Source: Vanilla planifolia (taxonomy: Eukaryota; Streptophyta; Magnoliopsida; Asparagales; Orchidaceae). From it: 64,000 bases of DNA. The DNA lies in the NCBI GenBank assembly GCA_023846275.1, contig CM043865.1, positions 27,013,912 through 27,077,911 of the forward strand. The letters run 5' to 3'. This document shows positions 1-11,013 of this stretch, one piece after another. The position numbers and the translations under genes were made by a program. Every line of letters starts with the position of its first letter. The first letter of the stretch is position 1. The notes beneath the pieces were generated by a model. It was not told where the DNA came from, did not search any database, and saw only the letters and a list, made by a program, of their open reading frames with translations.

Positions 1-100
1 AACGGAAGCCATCATCGAAGAGATAGTGCTAGTCGGTAATGAGAACGATGACTGGCGACATCGCGACGCTCAGGTCGGCCCTTTGGGAAAACCGCTTTCT
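1..100. other. GC-rich coding-like scrap at left edge
   Basis: The first 100 bases are clearly GC-richer than the several kilobases of AT-rich DNA that follow, which suggests the edge of an exon. On the plus strand one frame (starting at base 2) is open through the block. On the minus strand a double ATG near base 16 reads M-M-A-S-V off the window edge, so this could also be the first exon of a minus-strand gene with a short leader. The block ends at a run of 19 T at about 101-119. I cannot choose between the strands and do not recognise the product. Confidence 0.25.
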
Positions 101-331
101 TTTTTTTTTTTTTTTTTTTAAGATATTATTTTCTAAAATTTGCTTATATAATATTATATTATGGACAATATTTAATCGTGAAATTAAATGGTTTCATATT
201 TTATAATTATAATACCGAAAACAATCATCAATCTTAAAAAAATTTAATGACTATACCCATTTCTTTAATTCATAAACCACAAAAAAGGTATAAAAGAACA
301 AGAAAAAGAGAAATAAAAAAATAAAATAAAG

Positions 332-790
332 AACAAGATATGATTATAAGTAATATCTTACATCAAAAAAAGTTGATAAGTGATTGTCAAGTAATATTGT
401 AATAAAAAAATTCATTAGTCAAAAAAATAATTCTTTATATGCTTTTAAATAGAGGAGTATAGAAATGAATAAGTCTCATATTAATTATAAGAGAATAAAT
501 CATTAGGTTTAGAAATAAATTTATTATCTTAATTTGATAAAGAAATAATGAGATGAAAAAGGAATAAAAAACAAGATATGATTATATGTAATACCTTAGA
601 TCAAAAAAGTTGATAAGTGATTAACAGGTAATACTTTAATGAAAAAATTATTAAACAAAAAAATAACCCTTCACATGCTTCTAAATAAATGAGTATAAGG
701 ATGAATAAGTCTCACATCGACTATAAAATAGTAAATTTGAGGTTTAGAAATAAATTCATTATATTAAATTGATAAAGTGTCTTGTGGGTT
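332..790. repeat. Imperfect tandem duplication, unit about 238 bp
   Basis: Two adjacent copies start at about 332 and 570. Both share an opening ACAAGATATGATTATA, a middle AAAAGTTGATAAGTGATT, and an end containing AATAAGTCTCA and GGTTTAGAAATAAATT. They differ by many substitutions and small indels, so the duplication is old. No coding potential is visible. Confidence 0.75.
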
Positions 791-2184
791 AATATGTGTT
801 TAGACCTAATAAGAAATGCATGATTAAATATGTTATACTATTTTAAATTTAAGAAATTTATATTTTGAATTTAATATATGCAAATTTAAGGAATAATCTA
901 ATCTAAAGCAAGAAATATTTTAAATCAATAATTTTTCTAATTTAGAAATCGAGAGATATATTTATATTGCTAAGTTTTTTTATCTTTTGTTTTCAAATTT
1001 AGGTTTAAATAAAGTATGTTAAGATTTAGATTAATCTTAAAATAATTATGTTCCTTTTTATTTTATTTTTCTTATGTTATATTATTTTTATGAATATTGA
1101 TTTAGAATTATAAAAATTATTTAAAGCTTTTATATAACGAATAAAGAATGATAGTTTTTAAATAATTTGATTTCTAATTTATATTAATGTATGCATTGGT
1201 GTTCAAGAAAAGATATCGACAATATATTACTAATATAAAAGGCTCAACTCTCTCAATCTCTTCTTTTTCTTCTCTTTCAAAGTATATATTTTATATTTTT
1301 TGAATATGATAAAAATATCATTTAATGCATAACCTATCTCATTCCAAGTGACATTCAAGAAATATTTCATACAAATCCTCATAAATCACAATTCAACCTT
1401 AAAAAACAAACCATACACGAGTTAAAGACAACTAAATTTTGCATATACAAATAAATATGATCATAAAAAACATTTTTCTAGTCTTTTTTCAAAATTTTTT
1501 GTAAAAATCACCTTGCAAAACATGTTTCTAAGAAAAGCTAAAGTTGCTATTTATATTTTTAAGAAAGAGACAAATATAACATAATAATTATAAGAGGTAA
1601 AAATATTTTAAGTATGTTTTAATTAATATATGTATATATAAAAAAAGTATTTAGAGATACATTATCAGAAATGCTACATTAAATTAAGTTATATAGAACT
1701 ATATTTGGCACAAAAACAATCGTATAAGATAATTACAAAAAAATAAGGGAAAAAGCTATGCCCTTATTTCGTTAGAAGTTCAAACATATGATTTTATAGA
1801 CAAAAAAAATTGTCACATTTTTTTATAAATATAATGACATGAGATGTATTAATAGATTAACAAATAATTAAATGTATAAAACAATCTATTATTCTACTAA
1901 ATACATCATGATGAAACCCTCAAAATGTTTAGCCACATCGCAAAAATCATCTATCTCAAACAAAACTTTATCGTAATCTATGACAATGAAGGTGGTTAAA
2001 AACATGACATTGGTAGTATTAATTTGATCGTAAGAGAGAAAATAGTATGGCAAGTACCACACGTAAAAAGAAATGTAGTAAAAGAGTTACGAGCAATTGT
2101 ACTCATCTTAACTAAATCGTTGCAAGTGACTGATCTATCGACATTGACCTTGATCAAAACTTGAGGTAAGGGTCCCGATTAGGT

Positions 2185-2259
<75 letters not shown>
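2185..2259. repeat. (GA)n microsatellite
   Basis: About 75 bases of GA dinucleotide repeat, interrupted once by AAAG near 2202. The repeat is long enough to be length-polymorphic. On the opposite strand it reads as a Ser-Leu run that is not a protein. Confidence 0.95.
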
Positions 2260-2262
<3 letters not shown>

Positions 2263-3298
2263 CAAGACTTAAAAGATCGAAGTCGTTATAGCTTTTCAAA
2301 ATAATAAAAGCAACCATAAAGTAGTCAATCACATGAATTTGTGAAAAAAATATTGAAAGAGAATACATTGATTTGACATATCCCTTGACATTTATATTTT
2401 TCATTCCTAATAGGAAAAAGTGGTCACAAGTGACATCGTTTTTTTTATCAATGGTAAACTATAATAATCCACTTATTAAGTAACAACAGGAAAAGACTTA
2501 TCAAATATTAACTTTAGTGAAACAAATAGAAATAAAAACATACAAGACATGCATAATTCCAATAGATAAAAATATAACATAATTAAGTATTTTTATAGAT
2601 AACGACACATTAAGACAACAATTACTAAAACAATATTCAAAAATCAATTTTATGTAAACATTTTACAAAATATATTCAAACATTTATTTGATAAACTTTT
2701 CAAAACATAATTTTTAAAACAAAAAATAAATAATTAATATATGTAGAGCTAAAGATAATTTTATGCTTCCAAAAAACCATTTTATCGTTTTATCCAATAA
2801 TTAAAGCTTATTATAATTTGTTTATAATACTAAATATTAAATTAAACAAATACTTGTCATAAATTTACTAAACACATGCCTTTTAATAATACCAAAAACA
2901 TCACATTACAATCTAAGTTTTATTCATTACTTTAATATTTACTAGCAACTACATTAAATATAAGACCAATGATTTTGTGTAAGAAAATCTTAATGAATTT
3001 TCTCAAAATATTAATCAAATAAAATCACAGTGCATAACAAACTCTTGTAAATTCCACACCCAAATGAGCTGTATTGTAACCATACTTTGGTGTGATTTGA
3101 CCACAAGAGTTGGACTTTCAAATCAAATTGATCCTTAATGTTACACAAAGAATGAATTATAAATTGCAAACAAATGTTTTTCTTAGAAAAAAATCTGAAA
3201 CTAAACACGCCCTTGGCTTTTTCCTTTGCGGCTTGATAAATCGTTAAGAAGATAATATTTCATGTTTCCTCTACGAAACCGATTTCAGAGAAGACGAG

Positions 3299-3306
3299 TA
3301 TAAAAA
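3299..3306 (+). promoter_or_regulatory. TATA box of ALS
   Basis: TATAAAAA lies 56 bases upstream of the ALS start codon. A plant TATA box sets transcription about 30 bases downstream, which would give a short, pyrimidine-rich leader of about 30 bases. The ATG at 3306 abuts the box and is probably not transcribed. Confidence 0.6.
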
Positions 3307-3361
3307 TGCCTCACACACACCTCCGCTTCCCCCCGCCTCATACCTACCCTCAACTGTTCCT

Positions 3362-5341
3362 ATGGCCGGAGTCGCCAGAATGCCAGCGGCGAACCTTACA
3401 AACAACAGGAAAGGAGGGAGCTTTTCGTCATCCTCCTTCCGCTTCCTTTCCGCTTCTAAAAATTCAATATCACCTAAACCCGTACCGTTCGCCATCATTC
3501 CCGGCTTCTCCCTTTTACCCATCGCCGCCACTCTTCCCACTCAATCCGACACGCAGACAGCTCCCTCCCCCGTCACGTTCACACCCACGTCCCGCCGCTT
3601 TAACTCCCAGGAGGCGAGGAACGGCGCTGACATCCTCGTGGAGGCCCTTGAGCGCGAGGGTGTCGTCGACGTGTTTGCCTACCCAGGTGGCGCCTCCATG
3701 GAGATCCACCAAGCTCTGACTCGCTCCTCCTCCATCACCAACCACCTCTTCCGCCACGAGCAAGGCGAAGTTTTTGCTGCAGAAGGCTATGCCCGATCGA
3801 CTGGCCGACCGGGCGTCTGCATCTCAACTTCCGGTCCCGGTGCCACCAACCTCGTCAGCGGCCTCGCCGATGCCCTCCTCGATTCTGTCCCTCTCGTAGC
3901 CATCGCCGGCCAAGTCCCCGTTCGCATGATCGGCACAGATGCCTTCCAGGAAACCCCTATCGTCGAGGTAAGCAGATCTATAACCAAGCACAACTACATC
4001 GTCCTCGACGTCCATGATATACCACGCGTCATAAAGGAAGCTTTTTTGATCGCCACATCCGGCCGACCCGGCCCAGTCCTTGTCGACATGCCCAAAGACA
4101 TACAGCAGCAGCTGGCTGTTCCGTCGTGGGACACTGAGCTTCGCCTCCACGGGTACCTCTCTCGCCTTCCCCCACCTCCCAAGCGGCATTTACTCGAGCA
4201 GGTGTTGTGCCTCGTCTCCGAATCCAGCCGACCGGTTCTTTACGTAGGCGGTGGGTGCAACAACGCCAGCCCGGAGCTACGCCGCTTCGTAGAGCTTACG
4301 GGGATCCCGGTGACCAACACTCTGATGGGCATCGGCGTCTATCCCACCTCCGACGATCTCTCCCTTAAAATGCTCGGCATGCACGGCACCGTATATGCCA
4401 ATTACGCAGTCGACAAGTCCGACCTTCTCCTCGCATTTGGGGTGAGGTTTGATGACAGGGTCACAGGAAAGCTGGAGGCTTTTGCCAGCCGGGCAAACAT
4501 CGTGCACATTGACATCGACCCGGCGGAGATTGGGAAGAACAAGCAGCCCCATCTGTCAATTTGTAGCGACGTGAACCTTGCATTGCAGGGGATGAACTCT
4601 TTGATCAAAGAAACAAACTTGGACAAAAAACTTAATTTCTCGCCATGGGTGGAGGAGCTTAATCATCAGAGGAAGATCCATCCTATGAGCTACAAGAAAT
4701 TTGGAGACGAGGTTCCTCCGCAGTACGCCATCCAAATCCTCAGTGAACTCACAAACGGCAAAGCCATCATAAGCACCGGTGTTGGGCAGCACCAGATGTG
4801 GGCTGCCCAGTACTACACTTACAGCAAACCTCGGCAATTGTTGTGTTCGGGTGGACTGGGGGCAATGGGATTCGGCCTTCCCGCGTCTGCCGGAGCAGCC
4901 ATTGGGAATCCCGGTCTAACTGTCGTGGACATTGACGGAGACGGAAGCTTTCTCATGAATGTGCAGGAATTGGCCACGATTCACGTGGAGAGGCTTCCAG
5001 TTAAGGTGATGGTTTTGAATAACCAGCATTTGGGTATGGTGGTCCAGTGGGAGGACCGGTTCTACGAAGGGAATCGAGCTCATACTTACCTCGGAGATCC
5101 AAGCAATGAGACCGAGATATATCCTGATCTCGTCGCCATTGCCAAGGGCTTCAAGGTACCCGGTGCCAGGGTGAGGAATAGGAGTGAGCTAAGACAGGCC
5201 ATAAGGGAGATGCTGGATACTCCAGGTCCTTACTTGTTGGATGTCATTGTGCCGCATCAGGAGCATGTATTGCCTATGATTCCAAGTGGAGGCGCATTCA
5301 AAGATACGATTTTGGAGGAAGATGGCAGAACAGTGTACTAG
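3362..5341 (+). CDS. ALS: Acetolactate synthase catalytic subunit, chloroplastic
   Basis: Catalyses the thiamine-diphosphate-dependent condensation of pyruvate to acetolactate (or with 2-ketobutyrate to acetohydroxybutyrate), the first common step of valine, leucine and isoleucine synthesis, in plastids. The 659-residue intronless protein aligns along its length with the 670-residue Arabidopsis enzyme at a constant offset of 11. Residues 1 to about 75 are Ser/Pro-rich and variable, as expected of a transit peptide. The cofactor-activating Glu133 follows RH, and the ThDP/metal motif GDGSFLMN is near residue 525. Positions known for herbicide insensitivity carry the usual sensitive residues: Ala111, Pro186, Ala194, Asp365, Trp563, Ser642, Gly643. 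Odd points against the family as I recall it: Glu136 (usually Gly), Val187 (usually Arg after the Pro) and Leu493 (usually Trp in the PRQWL stretch). The frame is intact. The start is the first in-frame ATG after the TATA box. Confidence 0.97.
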   Translation: MAGVARMPAANLTNNRKGGSFSSSSFRFLSASKNSISPKPVPFAIIPGFSLLPIAATLPTQSDTQTAPSPVTFTPTSRRFNSQEARNGADILVEALEREGVVDVFAYPGGASMEIHQALTRSSSITNHLFRHEQGEVFAAEGYARSTGRPGVCISTSGPGATNLVSGLADALLDSVPLVAIAGQVPVRMIGTDAFQETPIVEVSRSITKHNYIVLDVHDIPRVIKEAFLIATSGRPGPVLVDMPKDIQQQLAVPSWDTELRLHGYLSRLPPPPKRHLLEQVLCLVSESSRPVLYVGGGCNNASPELRRFVELTGIPVTNTLMGIGVYPTSDDLSLKMLGMHGTVYANYAVDKSDLLLAFGVRFDDRVTGKLEAFASRANIVHIDIDPAEIGKNKQPHLSICSDVNLALQGMNSLIKETNLDKKLNFSPWVEELNHQRKIHPMSYKKFGDEVPPQYAIQILSELTNGKAIISTGVGQHQMWAAQYYTYSKPRQLLCSGGLGAMGFGLPASAGAAIGNPGLTVVDIDGDGSFLMNVQELATIHVERLPVKVMVLNNQHLGMVVQWEDRFYEGNRAHTYLGDPSNETEIYPDLVAIAKGFKVPGARVRNRSELRQAIREMLDTPGPYLLDVIVPHQEHVLPMIPSGGAFKDTILEEDGRTVY

Positions 5342-8149
5342 ATTTTAGGTTGATTTCCTGGTGCTGTTGAATTGATATTAGTCTCTTTCAGTTCTGTTGG
5401 AAGTAGCCATGCCAAGTGCAGTATTTTGTTTGCCTACTTCAACAATGTTCTCCTCTTCGTGTTTGACATTCTTACTGTAATGGAAGCATAGTAAGATTTG
5501 AAGGCTACTAAGATGGATTCATTTAGAAGCTTTCCAGTAATTCTATGTGATTAAAACTGACGGTTCTAACTATTGAAATTGCTCCAAAATGAATTATCCC
5601 ATAGATATGTTAACCTAGTTAGTTAGCCAATGTTAAAGCAACACAAGTTTAAGAGATCATTTTGAAATCACCCATCTCATTTGTTGTCTTATCTCATATG
5701 TTGATTACTCCCATTACCTAACTGTCATCGTACACTACCTTAGTATTGTTATTGTCAAACATTAAATCAGGTGGCAAACCTTGCGAATTAAAAATGATGC
5801 ACGTAAAAAATATTACATAATTTTTTTTGGTGAATTTTAATCAAGTCTTTTTTATTTGTTTCATGATAAAAGTAAGTATTCAGGTATAAAAAATTGATGT
5901 TTAGATTCTTCTATTTTGTTTATATTATGATTAGATATTATTATAAAAAGATATCATCAAAATAAATGAATTATTTTCCATATTAATATGTATTTAGTTA
6001 AGAATATTCTTAAATTATCTCTTATTAATCATTTTTTAATTTAATAAAATTGTTTGTATCTTCTTTTATTACTGGTTGTATAAGTTCACTTGTTTTATCA
6101 TTGATAGTTTTAACTCTATTGTTGACAACCATAGCTCCTCTTGATGTCAATCATAGCTCTTATTATTGATTTAGGGTTGGGATCATCACAAGAGGGTTTA
6201 GGAAAAAAGAGATGTTTGATAGGGAGGTAGCATATATTAGTACAGCTATAAATTAGCACGTTTACAGAATGTATACTTACTAAAGAGATCTAACTGTTTA
6301 TTTTATATATTTGAATGATTTACAATATTTAAAAGTTTAATTGTAATTTTTCTCTTTTTCATTTTTTAGTGATATCGATTTTACTTGCTTATTATGAAAA
6401 TAATCATTACTTGACTCATATATCATCTTATCCCATATGTTGGTTGTCTCTTTCACTTGATCATTGTCATGCATGGTCGTAATATTAAAAATGTACATAT
6501 AAAAAATATTACATTATTTGTTACGTAAATTTTAACTATAATTTTTTAATTTATTTCATTCTAATTAAAATTTATTATTATTATTTTTAATTATTTTGTG
6601 CTATATTTTGAAGTTTTGATATTGATAAGTGAAACTATCTTCCAAGATGAATGCATTGAGAACTACCAGGAAAAAAGCTTTTTGAACAATTTTTATAGTT
6701 TTGGCCTCCATTGGCTATTTCACATGCATTTTACAGTGAAAGCTACGTGCACCAGCTGAAAGGCTTGTGTCCTTGCTCATTGATGGTGACTTTAAAATAG
6801 GTCAATAACACGAAAATGATTCTTCAAACCGGTCTAACCGAGGCTCCGGGTTTACCCAACGTTACTAGTGCGGTTCAATTTTAACTGCAAGAAACAGGAG
6901 CTATTCTGTAAAATAAGGTTCTGAATGAATTGTTTTGTAAAACGGCCTTCGAGATTTAAATGTTTTCATGGTATTTTTATATTTATTTTATGTTTCTTAA
7001 AAATTAAAAGTATATTTAAGTTGTTTAATCACCATTTGATATTGATTTATCAGTCTCGAGGACGCGGGGATGCATGTAAAGTGCAGAAAAGTCCCCCATT
7101 TTCCTCGTTTTGCATAAGAGGAGCTATTACTTCTCCACGGATAGTAATTCCATTAAACTTGTCAGTTCTGTTATAGACCTTTAAACTGATACTTTCGAAT
7201 TTTCATATCACGAAGAAAAGTAAGGATAGCTTTATTAGTAAATTCTTCCTACTATTTCTTATGCAAAATATACCGAAAATAATGTCGAAAAGAATATTAA
7301 AAATGATGTATTTCTATTGTAATTGTTATTATTAAAATTATATTTTTTTTATTGTTATATTAAAAATTTGATAATATTGAAATATTTTAAGATTAAAATA
7401 ATAGAAAATTATGATTAAATTGTATCGATTTTTGATGGATTATTTTTAAAGTTTAATATTTAAATGAAATAGATTTATGAAAAAATATCAAATATCTTGT
7501 TTTTGTAATTAAAATTTAGAAATATTTAATTTTTTTTAAAATGTTGAATATTGAGTTGTGGGATTTGTTTTTCACAACAAAATGAGAGTATTTTTAAAGC
7601 TTTGAGTATTCAATATATCATTTTTAAAGTTTTTTTGTTGAAATAAAATAGATTTATAAAATAATATCAAATATCTTGTATTTTTAACTAAAATTTAGAT
7701 ATATTTTAAAAGTAAATTTTTAATTTTAATTCTTAAGTTGTGGGATTTATTTTAATAACAAAATGAGAATAATTTTTTCTTGTTTTAAAAAATTTTAAAT
7801 GTATTTATTTATTACAATGTTTTTAAAAAAACTAAATATTTGTTTACTCATATCTTAAAGCCAAAAATTCACTATAAATAATAAAGATTTATATGTCAAG
7901 AACATAAGATAATTTTAAATTACTTTTTTAAAAAGAAAATTTGATTATTTTTTAATATTAATTATTTTATTAAGTATTTATTTATAATATAGTTAATAAG
8001 CCGGTGACTTTGTAATTTAATTTAAAAATAATATTCTTTAATTTTATTTTTATTTATTATTTTAATATTTAATGATATATCAAAACATAAATGATTTAGT
8101 GGAAGACTATTAACTAATTTTTTTAAAATAAATTAAGACAATAAATGAA
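5342..8149. other. ALS 3' flank and AT-rich intergenic DNA
   Basis: Holds the ALS 3' untranslated region (first 150-250 bases, no canonical AATAAA seen) and then AT-rich sequence. Two stretches, near 5680-5860 and 6420-6570, resemble each other (both contain an ATCTCATATG-like start and a TAAAAAATATTACAT core), so they are degenerate copies of one dispersed repeat. I see no gene. Confidence 0.6.
7440..7780. repeat. Diverged tandem duplication, unit about 180 bp
   Basis: Two copies offset by about 179 bases share ATAGATTTAT, AATATCAAATATCTTG and AGTTGTGGGATTT followed by an ACAAAATGAGA segment. The copies are diverged and AT-rich and have no coding content. Confidence 0.65.
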
Positions 8150-8159
8150 TTGGTCTGGT

Positions 8160-8480
8160 TAAGAATCGGACCGGGTCAGGCTAAATCTAATCCCCAATCT
8201 GATGCAGCCAGTTCCGATCCCCCTCTCCCTTTTCCAATTCTCACGCCGTTCCTCTCTCTCGACAGATTTCCCCGCCGCTACACCCCGTCCGAAATCCCTT
8301 CGCTCCTCTCGTTTTGGCCGTCAGGCGCCGCCTTCGCCCTTTTCTTCTTCTCCTTCGCTCTAGCTTGTTGCTGCCTAGTGAGGTGGTTGCCTATTTTAGT
8401 CTCCGCCGATTCCTCCTCCTTAAGCCATATATTGCCCTCTGTTTTTCCACTTTCTTCCTCACCTATATCATCGTCCTAAT
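8160..8480 (+). other. Orphan CT-rich exon-like island
   Basis: A sharply bounded block of much higher GC and pyrimidine content (many CTCC/TTCC runs on the plus strand) in AT-rich DNA. This is the composition of a plant 5' untranslated first exon. The open frame across it is low-complexity and shows no domain, so I do not call a protein. It could be the distant leader exon of a plus-strand gene, OEP16-3 at 26983 being the next one, or the remains of a lost gene. No splice junction can be assigned from sequence alone. Confidence 0.3.
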
Positions 8481-9798
8481 CCTTGAGATCGCTATTTTGA
8501 GTTTACATTTATTTTAGTTATTTTTCTAAATTTAGTGAGATGTAATTATGGTTATGCCTGATGATTTGGCTAATTTATTTAAATACGATATGTTGTTTAC
8601 AAATAATTTATGCATTGGCCAAACTAAGTTAGGTGATGTTTTTAAGCTGAACTTGGTTTAAATGTTAATTCTATGTCCAGAGATAGTTTACTTAAGGCCA
8701 ATCTCAATGTCAATGATTAGTTGTTGATTTGATGTCTTGAGCATAGTTGATACCTAATTGTTACTTTAGGTTGCTCTAGTTGGGTATTGATCATGAGTTT
8801 GGTAGATCTTAGAGAAGTTTATATCCAAGTTGCATATTTTGAGATAGGTGACTAGTAGCTACTAAATGAAGAGTGTACTATTATTTGTTATGGTTCAACT
8901 TTGGCATTTGTTATTGGTTATTCAATTTATATAGTTATTCATGCTACAATTACTTTTCATGTCTTATTTCTTTAGATGTTATCTATGTGCATGTTGTGAG
9001 AATCTAGGGTCTTGTATGTTCTGTTGTAGTTCATTTTAATGATTATTTTGTGCATCCCCCTTCTTCTTATGCTATTGAATTTGACAATAAGAAACTCTTT
9101 GATGCATGTTATAATATTAGTTGTTCATGCATGTCTTATGTTGCATTACATTCGTGTTGTTTTCATGATGATTATTATTGTTGATATGCATGTATACACA
9201 CTTGCATAATATGCTTGCATTTTTGCCTTAGTGATGATATTGTTTTTTTGAAAAGAGTGATTATATAGTTGGTGGTATCTTGTTGGGTGAATGCCGTCTT
9301 ATTATGATTTGAAATATTGGAAATGTGATTCGATTAGTTGATTAGGTTGATGGGCCTATAGACAAGAATTGTATTAGTTTAGGTTGACAATGACTTCTTT
9401 TAATAGGGTGGCCTTAGTATACTAACATGACAATTATATTACTGCATGATTGATGTTATATGATAACAATGAGAATGTATACTTGTGTATTCTTATTGAT
9501 AGATGAACATTGGTAATAAAACGATATGCTCGTTTGATTAAATAATAGCATGTGATGGTTCTTTTTTATTTATTTCATGATTATTAAGATAAGTATTATT
9601 GTGATTGAGATTCATATTGTTAGTTATGTGGACTTGTTCAAATATTTGTTTTATTTATTCCATACAACAATAGTTTTTATTATGCATATTTACGACCCAA
9701 GTTCTTGTCACTTATGTTTAGTAAGTGGTCTTATTGGTTGATTTGTTTTGCAAATATACCTGTTCGACATCGCATGGGGCCAAAACACTTCTTATTTT

Positions 9799-10270
9799 CC
9801 AACAAGAGTATGATACCAATGCTAACTAGTCCGAGTCTAAAAGAGCTTTGGTTCTACGATAATGTAGTAGCTTTTACTGAAGTGAGGTGGAGGGGGTGAA
9901 GTGCTACCTTGAATATAATGGGGATTGGAAGGGAACTGGAAGGGGCTTTTAATTAAAAGTGTGAGTGGATAGCTGGCTTGAAATGGTGGGTGCAAGGGGA
10001 GTGGGGATTGGAGTGCAAGGTGGTCATCAGAGGAATTGGGACGAGGTTTGAGGGTATTTCTGCATGGTAAATATGGTAGAAAAGCAAGCTTTCAAATAAG
10101 GATTTGAAGATTTGGCTTCTTTTGGAGTAGAGTATGAAATAAGTTCATATGGGATTCTAATTTTCTAAACTAATCAAAATATTTTTCTTTTAAGTTTGTT
10201 TTCTAGAGAAAATTCTAGAGGTGATTAAGAGTTGATTTTGGAGGTTTAAAGGAGTTTAGAAAATCAGGAC
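9799..10270 (+). repeat. Left copy of diverged direct repeat (LTR-like)
   Basis: Shares with 14536-14955, in the same order, CCAACAAGAGT, AATGCTAACTA, GGTCTAAA-like, TTTTAATTAAA, GGGGATTGGAGT, ATTTCTAAACTAA-like and TTTTAGAGG-like blocks. A spacing of 4.7 kb in the same orientation fits two heavily mutated LTRs of one element, but the copies are too diverged to fix their ends. Confidence 0.5.
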
Positions 10271-10963
10271 AGCATGAGGGCTGAAGATTAAATAAGGTTT
10301 TCTTAAGTGTTGTTTGTATGAAGATTTCCATTTGGTTGACTAGTGCTTGTAAAAATTTGAAGGCAGGTTGCAAGCAAATTCTGTCACTTATTTAGCACAC
10401 TTTTCCTCTAATTTATCAAGGAAAAACTCACAGGTTGATCCCAAACATAATCATGAATGTGCACAAATTCTTAGATAACATAGTGTTTTTCTTAAATTTG
10501 TAATGGAATATTTTTTCATAAATTAAAGTTGATGCTAGCAGTCATTCGTGCATTCAAGTACGTTAGAAACATTATGAACAAAAGAAATTTTAACCCTCAA
10601 CTCCTATAGAAAATATCTCAAAATTGGTTTGTAGAATTATAACATTCATTGCAATTTCACAAAAGGATGACAAGAGAAAGAAATAACCAAATTTAACAGA
10701 ATATAAGACACAAAATCACTATTCTTGATCTTCTCAAATGTTATCCCACAATATTCTATTGAAAGGTCCACACTTCAACAAATAATGTTGAACCAAAGTA
10801 TGCAATACTAACATCATAAAAAATTTCAACAATTCTTAGGGCTAGGTTCAATCAAGGATTTCTCACAATAAGAGCCGAAAAACATGAAATCAATAATATG
10901 TAGAACCATTTAATCTTCTACAACACTTCTTACTTGGGTTTACGTAAAAAAGATAAGAGCAAC

Positions 10964-11013
10964 AAGCAACATCAGACTAGAAACTACAAAGCAACATCAG
11001 ACTAGAAACTACA
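10964..11013. repeat. Perfect 25-bp tandem duplication
   Basis: The unit beginning AAGCAACATCAGACTAG occurs twice in immediate succession (10964-10988 and 10989-11013) without mismatch. This is a recent slip or repair duplication in non-coding DNA. Confidence 0.95.

Larger units (their letters stand above)
101..3298. other. AT-rich intergenic DNA
   Basis: About 3.2 kb of very AT-rich sequence with no credible coding region. Apart from the tandem duplication at 332-790 and the GA microsatellite at 2185-2259 I see only homopolymer-rich, low-information sequence. Its last few hundred bases must include the promoter of the acetolactate synthase gene. Confidence 0.7.

Noticed and set aside
2135-2404. 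Minus-strand open frame with a long Ser-Leu repeat
   Set aside because: It is only the translation of the GA microsatellite and its AT-rich flanks.
3306-3719. 137-codon ATG frame overlapping the start of ALS
   Set aside because: The ATG directly abuts the TATA box, so it is probably not in the mRNA. The overlap is in another frame of a clearly real gene.
3787-4837. Several open frames antisense to ALS
   Set aside because: They mirror the GC-rich coding sequence, have no domains and no separate promoter.
10964-11013. Possible CRISPR-like repeat
   Set aside because: Only two abutting units without spacers, in a plant genome; it is a simple tandem duplication.
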